Part shown: positions 55,101-63,443 of the stretch, piece by piece
How positions within the stretch are numbered: the first letter of the stretch is position 1
Layout of the letters: each line of letters opens with the position of its first letter
Source: Adhaeribacter pallidiroseus
Lineage (GTDB): Bacteria > Bacteroidota > Bacteroidia > Cytophagales > Hymenobacteraceae
Assembly: GCF_003340495.1 (NCBI RefSeq)
Contig: NZ_QASA01000001.1
Coordinates: 4,092,001-4,156,000 of the forward strand
Reading direction: 5' to 3'
Length of the DNA: 64,000 nt
The notes under the pieces: model-generated
The model's input: only the letters and a program-made list of their open reading frames with translations
Databases searched by the model: none
What the model was told of the DNA's origin: nothing
Position numbers and translations under genes: made by a program

Positions 55101-56429
55101 ATGCATAATACCATAGAAAAAGCAACAGGAAAGCTTGGTATATTAACACCAGGGTTAGGTGCCGTAGCCACTACCCTTATTGCCGGGGTAGAAGCCGTGA
55201 AAAAAAATCTGGCGCAACCAGTTGGCTCTTTAACCCAAATGGGTAACATTCGCTTAGGAAAAAAATCAGAAAACCGGAATCCTAAAATCAAAGATTTTGT
55301 ACCGCTTGCCGACCTGCACGATATTGTTTTTGGTGGTTGGGATGTGTACCAAGATAATGTGTTTGAAGCCGCTATGAACGCTAAAGTGCTGGAGCCGATG
55401 TTGCTGCACGCCGTACGCGCCGAACTGGAAGCTATTAAGCCCATGAAAGCGGTGTTTGATCAATCGTATATTGCGAACCTGCACGGCGATAATATTAAGC
55501 AAGCCGCCACCAAAGCCGATTTAGCCAAGGCCGTGATGGACGACATTGAAAATTTTAAAGAAGCCAATGATTGCTCCCGCGTGGTAATTGTGTGGTGTGG
55601 CTCCACCGAAATTTATTTAGAGCCATCGGCAGTACACCAAACCCTCGAGAGCTTTGAAGCCGGTTTGCGCAACAATGATCCGGCCATTGCCCCTTCTATG
55701 ATTTATGCGTATGCGGCTTTAAAGCTGGGAGTACCTTTTATGAACGGTGCGCCCAACTTAACCTGCGATATACCCGCTTTAATGCAACTGGCCAAACAAA
55801 CCGACACGCCCATTGGCGGAAAAGATTTTAAAACCGGCCAAACCTTAATGAAAACCATTCTGGCGCCGGGCTTGCAGGCGCGGGCTTTAGGCGTAAAAGG
55901 CTGGTTTTCGTCTAATATTCTGGGTAACCGCGATGGTTACGTGCTGGATCATCCGGATAATTTTAAAACCAAGGAAGTTTCGAAGCTGAGCGTACTCGAA
56001 GATATTTTGCAGCCCGAATCTAACCCGGAACTGTACGGCGAAATTTACCACAAAGTACGCATTAACTATTACCCGCCGGCCGGCGACAACAAAGAAAGCT
56101 GGGATAACATTGATATTTTTGGTTGGCTGGGTTACTCCATGCAAATTAAAATTAACTTTTTGTGCCGCGATTCTATTTTGGCCGCGCCCTTGGTTTTGGA
56201 TTTAGCTTTATTCAGCGATTTAGCGAAGCGCTCGGGCATGTCGGGGGTGCAGGAATGGTTGTCTTTTTACTTTAAATCGCCGCAAACCGAAACCGGCTTG
56301 CACCCGGAACACGATATTTTTAAGCAGTTAATAGTACTGCAAAACACCTTGCGCCAGCTAATGGGCGAAGAAATAATCACCCATATGGGTCAGGATTTTG
56401 ATCAGGATTTAGTAGAAGCGTCGTTGTAG
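55101..56429 (+). CDS. ino1: Myo-inositol-1-phosphate synthase
   Basis: Converts glucose 6-phosphate to myo-inositol 1-phosphate with bound NAD. The 442-residue product shows the N-terminal nucleotide site GILTPGLGAVATT (residues 13-25), IVFGGWDVYQDNVFEAA (about 75-91), IVIVWCGSTEIYLEP-type segment (about 157-171), NGAPNLTCDIPALM (about 213-226) and GKDFKTGQTLMKTILAPG (about 238-255). In Bacteroidota such enzymes feed inositol lipids, including inositol sphingolipids in Bacteroides. No inositol phosphatase or phosphatidyltransferase lies in the window. Confidence 0.94.
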   Translation: MHNTIEKATGKLGILTPGLGAVATTLIAGVEAVKKNLAQPVGSLTQMGNIRLGKKSENRNPKIKDFVPLADLHDIVFGGWDVYQDNVFEAAMNAKVLEPMLLHAVRAELEAIKPMKAVFDQSYIANLHGDNIKQAATKADLAKAVMDDIENFKEANDCSRVVIVWCGSTEIYLEPSAVHQTLESFEAGLRNNDPAIAPSMIYAYAALKLGVPFMNGAPNLTCDIPALMQLAKQTDTPIGGKDFKTGQTLMKTILAPGLQARALGVKGWFSSNILGNRDGYVLDHPDNFKTKEVSKLSVLEDILQPESNPELYGEIYHKVRINYYPPAGDNKESWDNIDIFGWLGYSMQIKINFLCRDSILAAPLVLDLALFSDLAKRSGMSGVQEWLSFYFKSPQTETGLHPEHDIFKQLIVLQNTLRQLMGEEIITHMGQDFDQDLVEASL

Positions 56430-56460
56430 CCTAGTGTTATTTCTGTGTATATCATAAATG

Positions 56461-56488
56461 AAAGTGCCGGTTGTAAAGCCGGCACTTT
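56461..56488 (+). terminator. Terminator after ino1
   Basis: AAAGTGCCGG and CCGGCACTTT form a 10-bp stem around an eight-base loop followed by TTTGTTT, 32 bases after the ino1 stop. Confidence 0.85.
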
Positions 56489-56575
56489 TTGTTTCAGTTT
56501 GTTTGCTGACGAAATAGATACAGGGTTAAAGCTTTTGCAAAAAACACTAAATGGCATTTGGGCGGGCACGCAAAT

Positions 56576-56660
56576 CGTTGGTGAAGACACCAACAATGGC
56601 GCTAACCAGATTGATGCCGTTAGACTGATGCCGTTGTTGGTGTCTTCACCAACAACAACG
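56576..56660. repeat. Inverted pair of TTGGTG-AAGA-CACCAA palindromes
   Basis: CGTTGGTGAAGACACCAACA (starting 56576) recurs inverted as TGTTGGTGTCTTCACCAACA inside 56631-56660. Each copy is itself a six-pair palindrome (TTGGTG...CACCAA), and the pair can also fold on each other over 31 intervening bases. It lies in the 460-base gap between ino1 and the amidase gene; nothing else was recognised in that gap apart from the terminator and an AT motif at 56781-56795. Confidence 0.6.
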
Positions 56661-56892
56661 CCTAAGGGCATTGTCTTCGCTGCTAATCAATGGGAAAGCC
56701 TTCAAGAAATAATCCAGAATAATTATTACCGATTGTCTTTATTTTTAAATTCAAGCCAAGAATCCCGGCTTAATCAAACATTTTTTTAAATTTTTGGTTG
56801 TCGCCAGCTTATATTATTTGCTTAATTGCTACTTCTTGCAAAACATACAACCGGTAATTTAAAACATACTCCCTATTTAGTAGCGGCACAAA

Positions 56893-57849
56893 ATGGAAAA
56901 ACTAAAAGTAGCCACGGCGCAGTTCGAGAATAAAAGCGGCGATAAAGCCTACAATTTAAGCATTATTGAAGATCTAAGCCGGCAAGCCGCGGCGCAAGGC
57001 GCCCAGGTAGTTAGTTTTCATGAATGTTCCATTACGGGTTACACCCACGCCCGGAACTTATCCCGGGAGCAAATGCTCGACTTAGCGGAATTTGTTCCGG
57101 ATGGCCCGAGTATTCAGAAACTAACCGAAATAGCTACTCAATACCGGATAGCCGTAATGGCTGGCTTATTCGAAAAAGACCAGGAAGGCAAAATTTACAA
57201 AGCCTACGTTTGCGTGGATGCGAACGGTTTAGTAGCTAAATACCACAAACTGCATCCTTTTATTAATCCGCACATCACGCCTGGCAACCGTTACTGCGTT
57301 TTTGATTTGCTGGGCTGGAAATGCGGTATCTTAATTTGCTACGACAATAACGTTATCGAAAATGTACGGGCTACCAAACTGCTGGGGGCCGATATTATTT
57401 TTATGCCCCATGTTACCATGTGTACGCCTTCTACGCGACCCGGTGCCGGCTTCGTAGACCCGGCCTTGTGGGAAAACCGCGAAAACGACCCAACCTCGCT
57501 GCGCCTGGAATTTGATGGCCTGAAAGGGCGCGGCTGGCTCATGAAGTGGTTACCCGCCCGGGCGTACGACAATGCTATTTACGCCGTTTTCTCGAATCCC
57601 ATTGGTATGGATGCCGATCAGCTAAAAAACGGCTGCTCCATGATTCTGGATCCGTTTGGCGATGTAATTGCGGAATGCCGCCAGTTAGGCAACGAAATAC
57701 AAATAGCTACGCTTACCCCCGAAAAACTAGAACAAGCCGGCGGCGCCCGGTACCTGAAAGCCCGCCGTCCGGATTTGTACCGTACTATTATTGGCCAGGA
57801 ACACCAACCGGAGCAAAAAGTAGTGTGGTTACAAGCGGATAGCAAATAA
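56893..57849 (+). CDS. Nitrilase-superfamily carbon-nitrogen hydrolase
   Basis: Hydrolyses an amide, nitrile or carbamoyl bond. The 318-residue product has the catalytic triad: Glu44 in FHECSITGY, Lys119 in KYHKLHPF and Cys149 in ILICYDNNVIENVRA. The loop around MPHVTMCTPSTRPGAG (about 174-189) and WLPARAYDNAIY near 218-229 are features of aliphatic amidase/N-carbamoyl-type members. It lies downstream of ino1 but with a terminator between, so it is probably separate. The substrate is unknown. Confidence 0.9.
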   Translation: MEKLKVATAQFENKSGDKAYNLSIIEDLSRQAAAQGAQVVSFHECSITGYTHARNLSREQMLDLAEFVPDGPSIQKLTEIATQYRIAVMAGLFEKDQEGKIYKAYVCVDANGLVAKYHKLHPFINPHITPGNRYCVFDLLGWKCGILICYDNNVIENVRATKLLGADIIFMPHVTMCTPSTRPGAGFVDPALWENRENDPTSLRLEFDGLKGRGWLMKWLPARAYDNAIYAVFSNPIGMDADQLKNGCSMILDPFGDVIAECRQLGNEIQIATLTPEKLEQAGGARYLKARRPDLYRTIIGQEHQPEQKVVWLQADSK

Positions 57850-58093
57850 TTTTTCTGTCTGGTTGGTATGGATTTTTACCAAAAACGAACTCTATATAAA
57901 TCTAGTAAGTACTTGCAAACCATTCATGCGAAAACATACGGAGCAAAGCAATTGAATTTGGATAAGGTGTTTATCGAACAACGACTTACTAAAAACGAAC
58001 CACTACGTCGTATAACCAGTATATTCTAAATTCTTGTTTTTTTAAATTTTTAATCGTTAACTCCTCCTCGATTCTGTTAAACCATCGATAACC

Positions 58094-58699
58094 GTGAACG
58101 AAGCGATTAAATCAAACTCCTTCGGCCCCAAAAATAAGGTACTGCGGATAAACAATAAAGTGATTCAGTTTAATCGCCAAACGATTGCCCGAAAAGACAT
58201 TGTGGGCATTAAGCAGTACGCGCGCGCCATGCAGTTTTACCGGTTCCGGGTGGGTGAGCAACATTATTTAGGCCTGAAAACCGCTACCGCGCAAATAGAT
58301 ATTCTTTTTACCTGTTATTTCAGCATCGACCAGGATTATTTTATTGATTTAGAAAACCGGATTATCGCCGAAATCTGGGAACAAACCACCGACCAAATCT
58401 GGCTGGCCGGTAAAACCACTTTGCTAAACCACGGTACTCTAACGGTGGGCCCTTGCCAGATCAGCCGCCAAGGAATTCTTGTAACCAAAGGCAATGCTCT
58501 CCCGATAAAACAACAGCAAATAGCTTGGGCCGATTTACAGTACCAGGTACTTCATGACCGGCTGGTATTAAACAACCAGAACGATTACGCGGTATATACC
58601 AACCTGTACTTTAAAAATACCTGGAATATTGATGTTTTAATTGCCTTACTGGATTGGATTACCCAGGAAAATGGACTAGGAAACCTGCCCGCTACCTGA
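58094..58699 (+). CDS. Uncharacterised 201-residue protein
   Basis: No family was recognised. The frame begins with GTG at 58094 (MNEAIKSNSFG); no nearby ATG gives a better start. The protein has alternating beta strands with repeated 'KNKVLRINNKVIQFNRQTI' and 'VGPCQISRQGILVTKGN' patterns that recall PH-like or immunoglobulin-like small domains. There is no signal peptide or membrane helix. It lies between the amidase and the HEAT-cyclophilin lipoprotein genes, all on the plus strand. An AT motif (58037-58052) precedes it. Confidence 0.7.
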   Translation: MNEAIKSNSFGPKNKVLRINNKVIQFNRQTIARKDIVGIKQYARAMQFYRFRVGEQHYLGLKTATAQIDILFTCYFSIDQDYFIDLENRIIAEIWEQTTDQIWLAGKTTLLNHGTLTVGPCQISRQGILVTKGNALPIKQQQIAWADLQYQVLHDRLVLNNQNDYAVYTNLYFKNTWNIDVLIALLDWITQENGLGNLPAT

Positions 58700-58782
58700 G
58701 CCTTTGGAAATAAAGAAACTGCTTCTGCCGGGTCTGCATATTTGCGGCGTTTTCTGTATCTTCCTACCCGAGAGTTATTCCT

Positions 58783-60711
58783 ATGAGATACTTATACTTG
58801 CTGTTAGTTTACTTATTGGCTATAAGTTGCCAGGTTGCCGGCCGGCAAAAGGCCTTTACGTTAGGTAACAAATTTAACGATTCTACTATTCGCATTATTT
58901 ACACCGCCCAAGACGAGCGGCAAACCGATAAGCTTTTACCTTTTTTAACAGACACCAATGCGCGTTACCGTCAGGAAGCGGCTATGGCCTTGGCATCGGT
59001 GCAGGATTCGCTGGCTTTTAAGCCGTTGGTATCTTTACTCTCCGATCCCGAATTTGTGGTACGGCAGGCCGCCGCTTACGCCTTGGGGCAAACGGGTAAA
59101 GCAACCTCCCAAGAAACTATACTGCAAGCCATTGAAAAAGAAGAAAACAACACTGTTAGCGCCGAACTTTTAGAAGCCTTAGGCAAATGCGCCACCCAAC
59201 AAGGTCTTGATGCTTTAATTAAATTTGATTTTTCCGAACCCGAAGTGCAAGCGGGCCAGGCCTGGGGTATTTACCGGACGCATGCCCGGCAGTTAAATTA
59301 CGACTCAGCCATTCTTAAAATGGTTACTTTCTTAACGGCTCCCAACCCGGAAATTCGACTGGCGGCCGCTCACTTTCTGGCCCGTACGCCCCAACTCGAT
59401 CTTTCGGCGTATACTGCTGCTTTGGCCAACACGGCCCAGATTGATCCCAGTGTAGAGGTGCGCATGGCCGCTGCCCAGGCGCTTACCAAAGCAAAATCAC
59501 CCGGCTTAGCCAATGAACTGACCGGCATTCTGGAAACAGAACCGGATTACCGCGTACGTTTAAGTGCCCTACGCGCCACCGCTAACCTGGAATACACCGT
59601 AGCTAAACCTATTTTGTGGCGGGGACTGGCCGATAAAAATAGCAACACGGCCCTAACGGCCGCCGAAATAATTGCTACTAAAGTTACTCCCGACCAAGCC
59701 GACGAGCTATTACAAAAAGCCGGGCAAACGTTGCGATGGCGCATCCGGGCGACGTTGCTGGGAGCGGCCCTTAAACAACACCCGAATAAAAAAGAAGTAT
59801 TAACCACCATTCAGGAAAGATACGCCCAAAGTAATAACGACTACGAAAAAGCCGCTTTACTCACAGCCGCCGCCCAAGATATAGCCGGAGCTGAATTTAT
59901 AGAGAAAGAATTCTTTGCTACGCAAACACCAGTTATCCGGACATACGGCATTGAAGCTTTAACGCAAATCCGCAACGATAAAAATCTGCCGACTAGCCAG
60001 AAAAAGCACTTTGCCGATTTGTTTAAAAAAGCTATTGCTTCCGGCGACTTAGCCGTAGTGGGCATTACCGCGGGGCTGCTTCGCCAGCCGGAACTTAACT
60101 TTAAAACCGAATACACAGACCTAACTTTTTTAAAAAACGCCTTAGCCAAACTGGTTTTACCCCGCGACAACGAAGCTTACCAGGAAGTAGTGAAAACCAT
60201 TGCTTTTCTGGAAGGCCACCCCGAGCCACCTCCCCCGAAGAACCCGTTTTCGCACCCGATAGATTGGATTTTAATTCAGAGTTTACGGGCAAAGCAAGAA
60301 GTAAGCATCCAAACCAATCGGGGAGAAATTATCTTGCAATTGTTCGTGGAAGAAGCGCCCGGTACGGTGGCCAACTTTGTGCAATTAGCCCGTAGTGGCT
60401 TTTTTAACGGCAAAAACTTTCACCGGGTGGTACCCAATTTTGTAGTACAAGGCGGCGACCCCCGCGGCGATGGCTGGGGCGGCACCGATTACTCTATCCG
60501 CTCCGAACTCCCCGATTTGCATTACCGCGAAGGCTATCTGGGCATGGCTTCGGCGGGCAAAGATACCGAAAGCTGCCAATGGTTTATCACCCACTCCCCC
60601 ACTCCTCACTTAGACGGTCGCTATTCTATTTTCGCGCGGGCTACGACAGGCCTGGAAGTTTTGCCTTTACTGGAAATAGGTGATAAAATCCAGGAAGTGC
60701 GTTTGCGGTAA
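58783..60711 (+). CDS. HEAT-repeat lipoprotein with C-terminal cyclophilin-type peptidylprolyl isomerase
   Basis: Peptidylprolyl isomerase that probably helps fold exported proteins in the periplasm. The 642-residue product has a lipoprotein signal (YLLAISC, Cys16), about 460 residues of HEAT-like helical repeats (for example PEFVVRQAAAYALGQTGK near 87-104 and PSVEVRMAAAQALTKAKS near 223-240), then a cyclophilin domain (about 505-640) with FHRVVPNFVVQGGDPRGDG and CQWFITHSPTPHLDGRYSIF. Conserved cyclophilin residues (FHR-like, QGGD, FFIT-like) are mostly present, so it is probably active. Confidence 0.9.
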   Translation: MRYLYLLLVYLLAISCQVAGRQKAFTLGNKFNDSTIRIIYTAQDERQTDKLLPFLTDTNARYRQEAAMALASVQDSLAFKPLVSLLSDPEFVVRQAAAYALGQTGKATSQETILQAIEKEENNTVSAELLEALGKCATQQGLDALIKFDFSEPEVQAGQAWGIYRTHARQLNYDSAILKMVTFLTAPNPEIRLAAAHFLARTPQLDLSAYTAALANTAQIDPSVEVRMAAAQALTKAKSPGLANELTGILETEPDYRVRLSALRATANLEYTVAKPILWRGLADKNSNTALTAAEIIATKVTPDQADELLQKAGQTLRWRIRATLLGAALKQHPNKKEVLTTIQERYAQSNNDYEKAALLTAAAQDIAGAEFIEKEFFATQTPVIRTYGIEALTQIRNDKNLPTSQKKHFADLFKKAIASGDLAVVGITAGLLRQPELNFKTEYTDLTFLKNALAKLVLPRDNEAYQEVVKTIAFLEGHPEPPPPKNPFSHPIDWILIQSLRAKQEVSIQTNRGEIILQLFVEEAPGTVANFVQLARSGFFNGKNFHRVVPNFVVQGGDPRGDGWGGTDYSIRSELPDLHYREGYLGMASAGKDTESCQWFITHSPTPHLDGRYSIFARATTGLEVLPLLEIGDKIQEVRLR

Positions 60712-60982
60712 TTTTTTTAAATTTTTATTTCGGGCCGGCTTTTATGTAAGTCTACTTCCAATCTTCTTTTTCAGCCAGGCACAAATTTGCGAATTAATAA
60801 AAGATGAAGTGGCTAATTGCAATAAGGCAATTTTCGTATATTAGCCAATAGCTGTAACGTTACCTGTACCTTTACTTACTTGTTATAAGTTGTTAAACTT
60901 CCAGTTATAGTGCAGATAACCGGAACAACTCCGTTTATCCAGTAGTTATGCCATATTGTAAAATAATCAAAAGAGAATCGTA
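60712..60982. other. Spacer with hairpin before an AT-rich gene
   Basis: 271 bases. An AT motif lies at 60712-60729, and GATAACCGG-aacaact-CCGTTTATC (about 60915-60940) forms a nine-pair stem with one mismatch. TAGTTATGCC follows at about 60944-60953, and the inverse word GGCATAAT occurs at the far side of the next gene (61507-61512). No promoter was recognised. Confidence 0.45.
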
Positions 60983-61492
60983 GTGAACGTCTTATTTCAT
61001 TTAACAGTGGGAATCGGTATTGCTACTATATTGACGGACACTAAAAAAACTAGCCCAGAGGCAAAGCTGACAGACACGTTAAAGATTGAAATTAGCGCTT
61101 TTATTGTCGGCATTATTTCCCACGGCGCATTAGATTATATACCTCATTGTTATCCAATAAATTCAAGGGTCGATGTAATACTCGGATTAGCTTTTATTAT
61201 TGTTCTTACTTTGTTAGCAAACAATAAATATAAAGGAATAATTGGCCTTACCTTAATTGGTTGTATTTTCCCTGACTTAGTTGACCTTTCACCAGCTATT
61301 ATTAATAAAAATTTAGGATTTAATTTACCAATTCTTGACAAAGTATTCCCTTGGCATTGGCATGTATACTCTGGTTCAATTTATAATTATAGTTGTGGTG
61401 TGTCAACAATTAATCACCTATTAGTAATAGTAGCAGTTGGTATCGTATGTTGGTATAGGCGAGCAGACTTTAGTAATTTATTTTTAAATTGA
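60983..61492 (+). CDS. Membrane protein of the metal-dependent hydrolase/YdjM (DUF457) type
   Basis: A 169-residue membrane protein starting with GTG (60983). It has four or five hydrophobic segments and the histidine/aspartate residues of the LexA-regulated, membrane-bound hydrolase group: IISHGALDYIPHCYP (about 44-58), CIFPDLVDLSP (about 93-103), then VFPWHWHVYSG (about 120-130). A hydrolase function is only predicted for this family. Codon use is AT-rich compared with genes to the left, suggesting recent acquisition. Confidence 0.7.
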   Translation: MNVLFHLTVGIGIATILTDTKKTSPEAKLTDTLKIEISAFIVGIISHGALDYIPHCYPINSRVDVILGLAFIIVLTLLANNKYKGIIGLTLIGCIFPDLVDLSPAIINKNLGFNLPILDKVFPWHWHVYSGSIYNYSCGVSTINHLLVIVAVGIVCWYRRADFSNLFLN

Positions 61493-61511
61493 GAAGAAAC
61501 AACCAGGCATA

Positions 61512-63355
61512 ATCGAGTAGACGGCCCCACCAGTGTTGGCTGATGGGGAGCGCCTCTCACACCACTGTACGTACGGGTCTCGTATACAGCGGTTCGTTAA
61601 GTTGGGGGGCTACTTGTTTGTAGTAATCGAACAACGATTCATAACCTTTCTTGACCAACCGTTTCAGCGTGATAGTGGTCACCAGGATGGGGCTTTGCGC
61701 TACTGCCCAGCCCCCTTTCCGGGTCTGGCTCCAGGCATAGGCTTCCCCTTTTGAGACGCCTAATCGGATCAGGTTCTTTCTTTTCCGCTCGGGTTTCTTC
61801 CAGTCATGCCAGATGCAATGGCGCAGCCGGTTTCTGAGCCAACTATCCACTTGCTTTAACTTCCCCTGAATGCTGGCTAGACGAAAGTAGTTTACCCAGC
61901 CTCGCTGCACTTCCTTGAGTTGCTGAACGCGCTGCTCAAAGGCACTGGGCGTGGTCTTGCGGGTAATCCCTTTCAGGTTCTGCTTCAGCCTGGCCCAAGC
62001 CTTTTCTGCTACCACCAACTGGTATTTACCTTTCTCCCCTTTCCGGTAAGTGGGTACAAACCGGTAGCCTAGTATCTGAAAATCTACGGGTCGTCTAATG
62101 CCGCTCTTTTCCCGGTTGATGGGTAGCCTTAGCTTATTCTTCAGGAACAGGAAAAGGTTGTTGCCCACCTGCCGGGCCTCCGACTCACTTTTGGTATAAA
62201 CACTAAAGTCATCGGCATAGCGCACGTACCGCAAGCCTTGCTTTTCCAACTCTTTATCCAGCTCGTGAAGCAGAATATTGGAGAGCAGCGGACTCAACGG
62301 ACTGCCCTGTGGTACCCCTTTCCGGCGTTTGGTTAACTTTCCCCCAATAAGGATAGGGGCCCGAAGCCATTTGCGGATCAGGCGCAGCGTGAGCGGGCAT
62401 TTTACTTTCTGGTATACCAGTTGCAGGAGCAGGCAGTGCTCTACTTCATCAAAGAAGCTTTTCAGGTCCATATCGACAATATGCTGATAGCCTTCATTAA
62501 TGTTCTTCTGGGCTTGCCACACCGCCTGATGGGCGTTGCGGTTGGGCCGGAAGCCGTAGCTGTACTCTTTGAACTCCAGCTCGAAAAGCGGGGCTATGGC
62601 TTGGTTGACTGCTTGTTGTAGCAGCCGGTCGGTTACGGTAGGAATGCCTAACCGGCGCTTCTGGCCGTTGCTCTTAGGTATTTCTACCCCTAAGATGGGT
62701 AGAGGAAAGTACTGGCTGCTCCGGATAGCCGTAACTAAGGCCTCCTGATTTACTTGCAGATGCCCAGCTAGTTCAAGTACGGACATACCGTCTACGCCGG
62801 CTGCCCCTTGGTTAGCCTGCACTTGCCGGTAGGCTAGCAGCAGGTTGCCCCGGTGCAATACTTTCTCAATCATCCTACTTTCTACTTTATCTGTAATCCC
62901 TGTTCCGCTTACGCTAAGGCTGGCCAGGCCTCCTTACCACATTTGGAACAACTTCACGTTCGGCCCTTCGTCATCTTGTGAGACCTCCGCAGCGCTTACG
63001 GCTCGTTTCCTGATGGCTACTATGGCTTCTGCTGACTTCTCTCTTACCAACCCGTGGCCGAGAGACCTCCCCAGGTAAGAGCATATTCCTTCCTCCGATT
63101 CCTGGAACATCTACCCACTAGTACTTGTTGGTCAGGGGCTTTGCAAAGAGGTGCTTGCTTACCCGCACTAATGGGCCTCTTATGTACTTTCTGTTCGTCA
63201 GTACCGGATTTTGTAGTCCCGCTTTCTTCCCTGCTTATCTCACGATAAACCAGCTTGCGGCTTACTAACAGGCTGCACCAACTCGCCTGTAAGGGTCTTG
63301 CACCCTCTGGAATAATTTGGTACCTTTCAGTACCAGATGCCCATACTGGGCGCAC
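61512..63355 (-). mobile_element. Group II intron with reverse transcriptase/maturase
   Basis: The minus strand from 63355 starts GTGCGCCCAGTATGGGC, a group II 5' end (GTGYG), and is followed by a structured domain I-III region of about 480 bases, the maturase ORF, domain V (GAACCGCTGTATACGAGACC and GTACGTACAGTGGTGTG, about 61557-61597) and a domain VI-like hairpin (CCCCATCAG...CTGGTGGGG, about 61527-61550) ending near CTACTCGAT. The total of about 1.84 kb is normal. Both ends are set from motifs and could be off by a few bases. All parts look intact. Confidence 0.82.
61557..62873 (-). CDS. ltrA: Group II intron reverse transcriptase/maturase
   Basis: Intron-encoded protein that helps splicing and copies the intron into DNA. 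The 438-residue product has an RT domain (GAAGVDGMS near 23-31, IPKSNGQKRRLGIPTVTDR near 66-84, KSFFDEVEH near 134-142, KGVPQGSPLSPLLSNILL about 177-194, the catalytic YADD about 219-222) and the maturase X/GIIM domain (LKEVQRGWVNYFRLA near 319-333). No endonuclease domain is evident at the C-terminus. The last codons (NEPLYTRPVRTVV) are translated from domain V itself. Confidence 0.95.
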   Translation of the reverse strand: MIEKVLHRGNLLLAYRQVQANQGAAGVDGMSVLELAGHLQVNQEALVTAIRSSQYFPLPILGVEIPKSNGQKRRLGIPTVTDRLLQQAVNQAIAPLFELEFKEYSYGFRPNRNAHQAVWQAQKNINEGYQHIVDMDLKSFFDEVEHCLLLQLVYQKVKCPLTLRLIRKWLRAPILIGGKLTKRRKGVPQGSPLSPLLSNILLHELDKELEKQGLRYVRYADDFSVYTKSESEARQVGNNLFLFLKNKLRLPINREKSGIRRPVDFQILGYRFVPTYRKGEKGKYQLVVAEKAWARLKQNLKGITRKTTPSAFEQRVQQLKEVQRGWVNYFRLASIQGKLKQVDSWLRNRLRHCIWHDWKKPERKRKNLIRLGVSKGEAYAWSQTRKGGWAVAQSPILVTTITLKRLVKKGYESLFDYYKQVAPQLNEPLYTRPVRTVV

Positions 63356-63360
63356 ACCAC

Positions 63361-63405
63361 ACCTATACGGCAGCTGTGCCGCCGCATAGCAAAGAACGTT
63401 GGGCG
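63361..63405 (+). other. Imperfect hairpin and GTTRRRY site next to the intron
   Basis: CTATACGGC (63364-63372) and GCCGCATAG (63383-63394 region) form an imperfect stem with unpaired bases around AGCTGTGCC, followed by AACGTTGGGCGG, where GTTGGGC fits the attC core GTTRRRY. The intron lies on the other side. Together with AT-rich single genes left and right this recalls an integron cassette site, but the partner core and an integrase are not seen. Confidence 0.35.
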
Positions 63406-63443
63406 GAATATTTAAGAATGAAAGAAGTTTACACTAAAAGAAT

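Noticed and set aside
56445-56789. 114-codon open frame after ino1
   Set aside because: It begins at a non-ATG codon, runs through the ino1 terminator and the nested palindromes, and lacks codon bias of a gene.
63044-63355. 103-codon open frame in the 5' part of the group II intron
   Set aside because: It reads through structured domain I and begins at the intron end; the sequence is explained by ribozyme structure.
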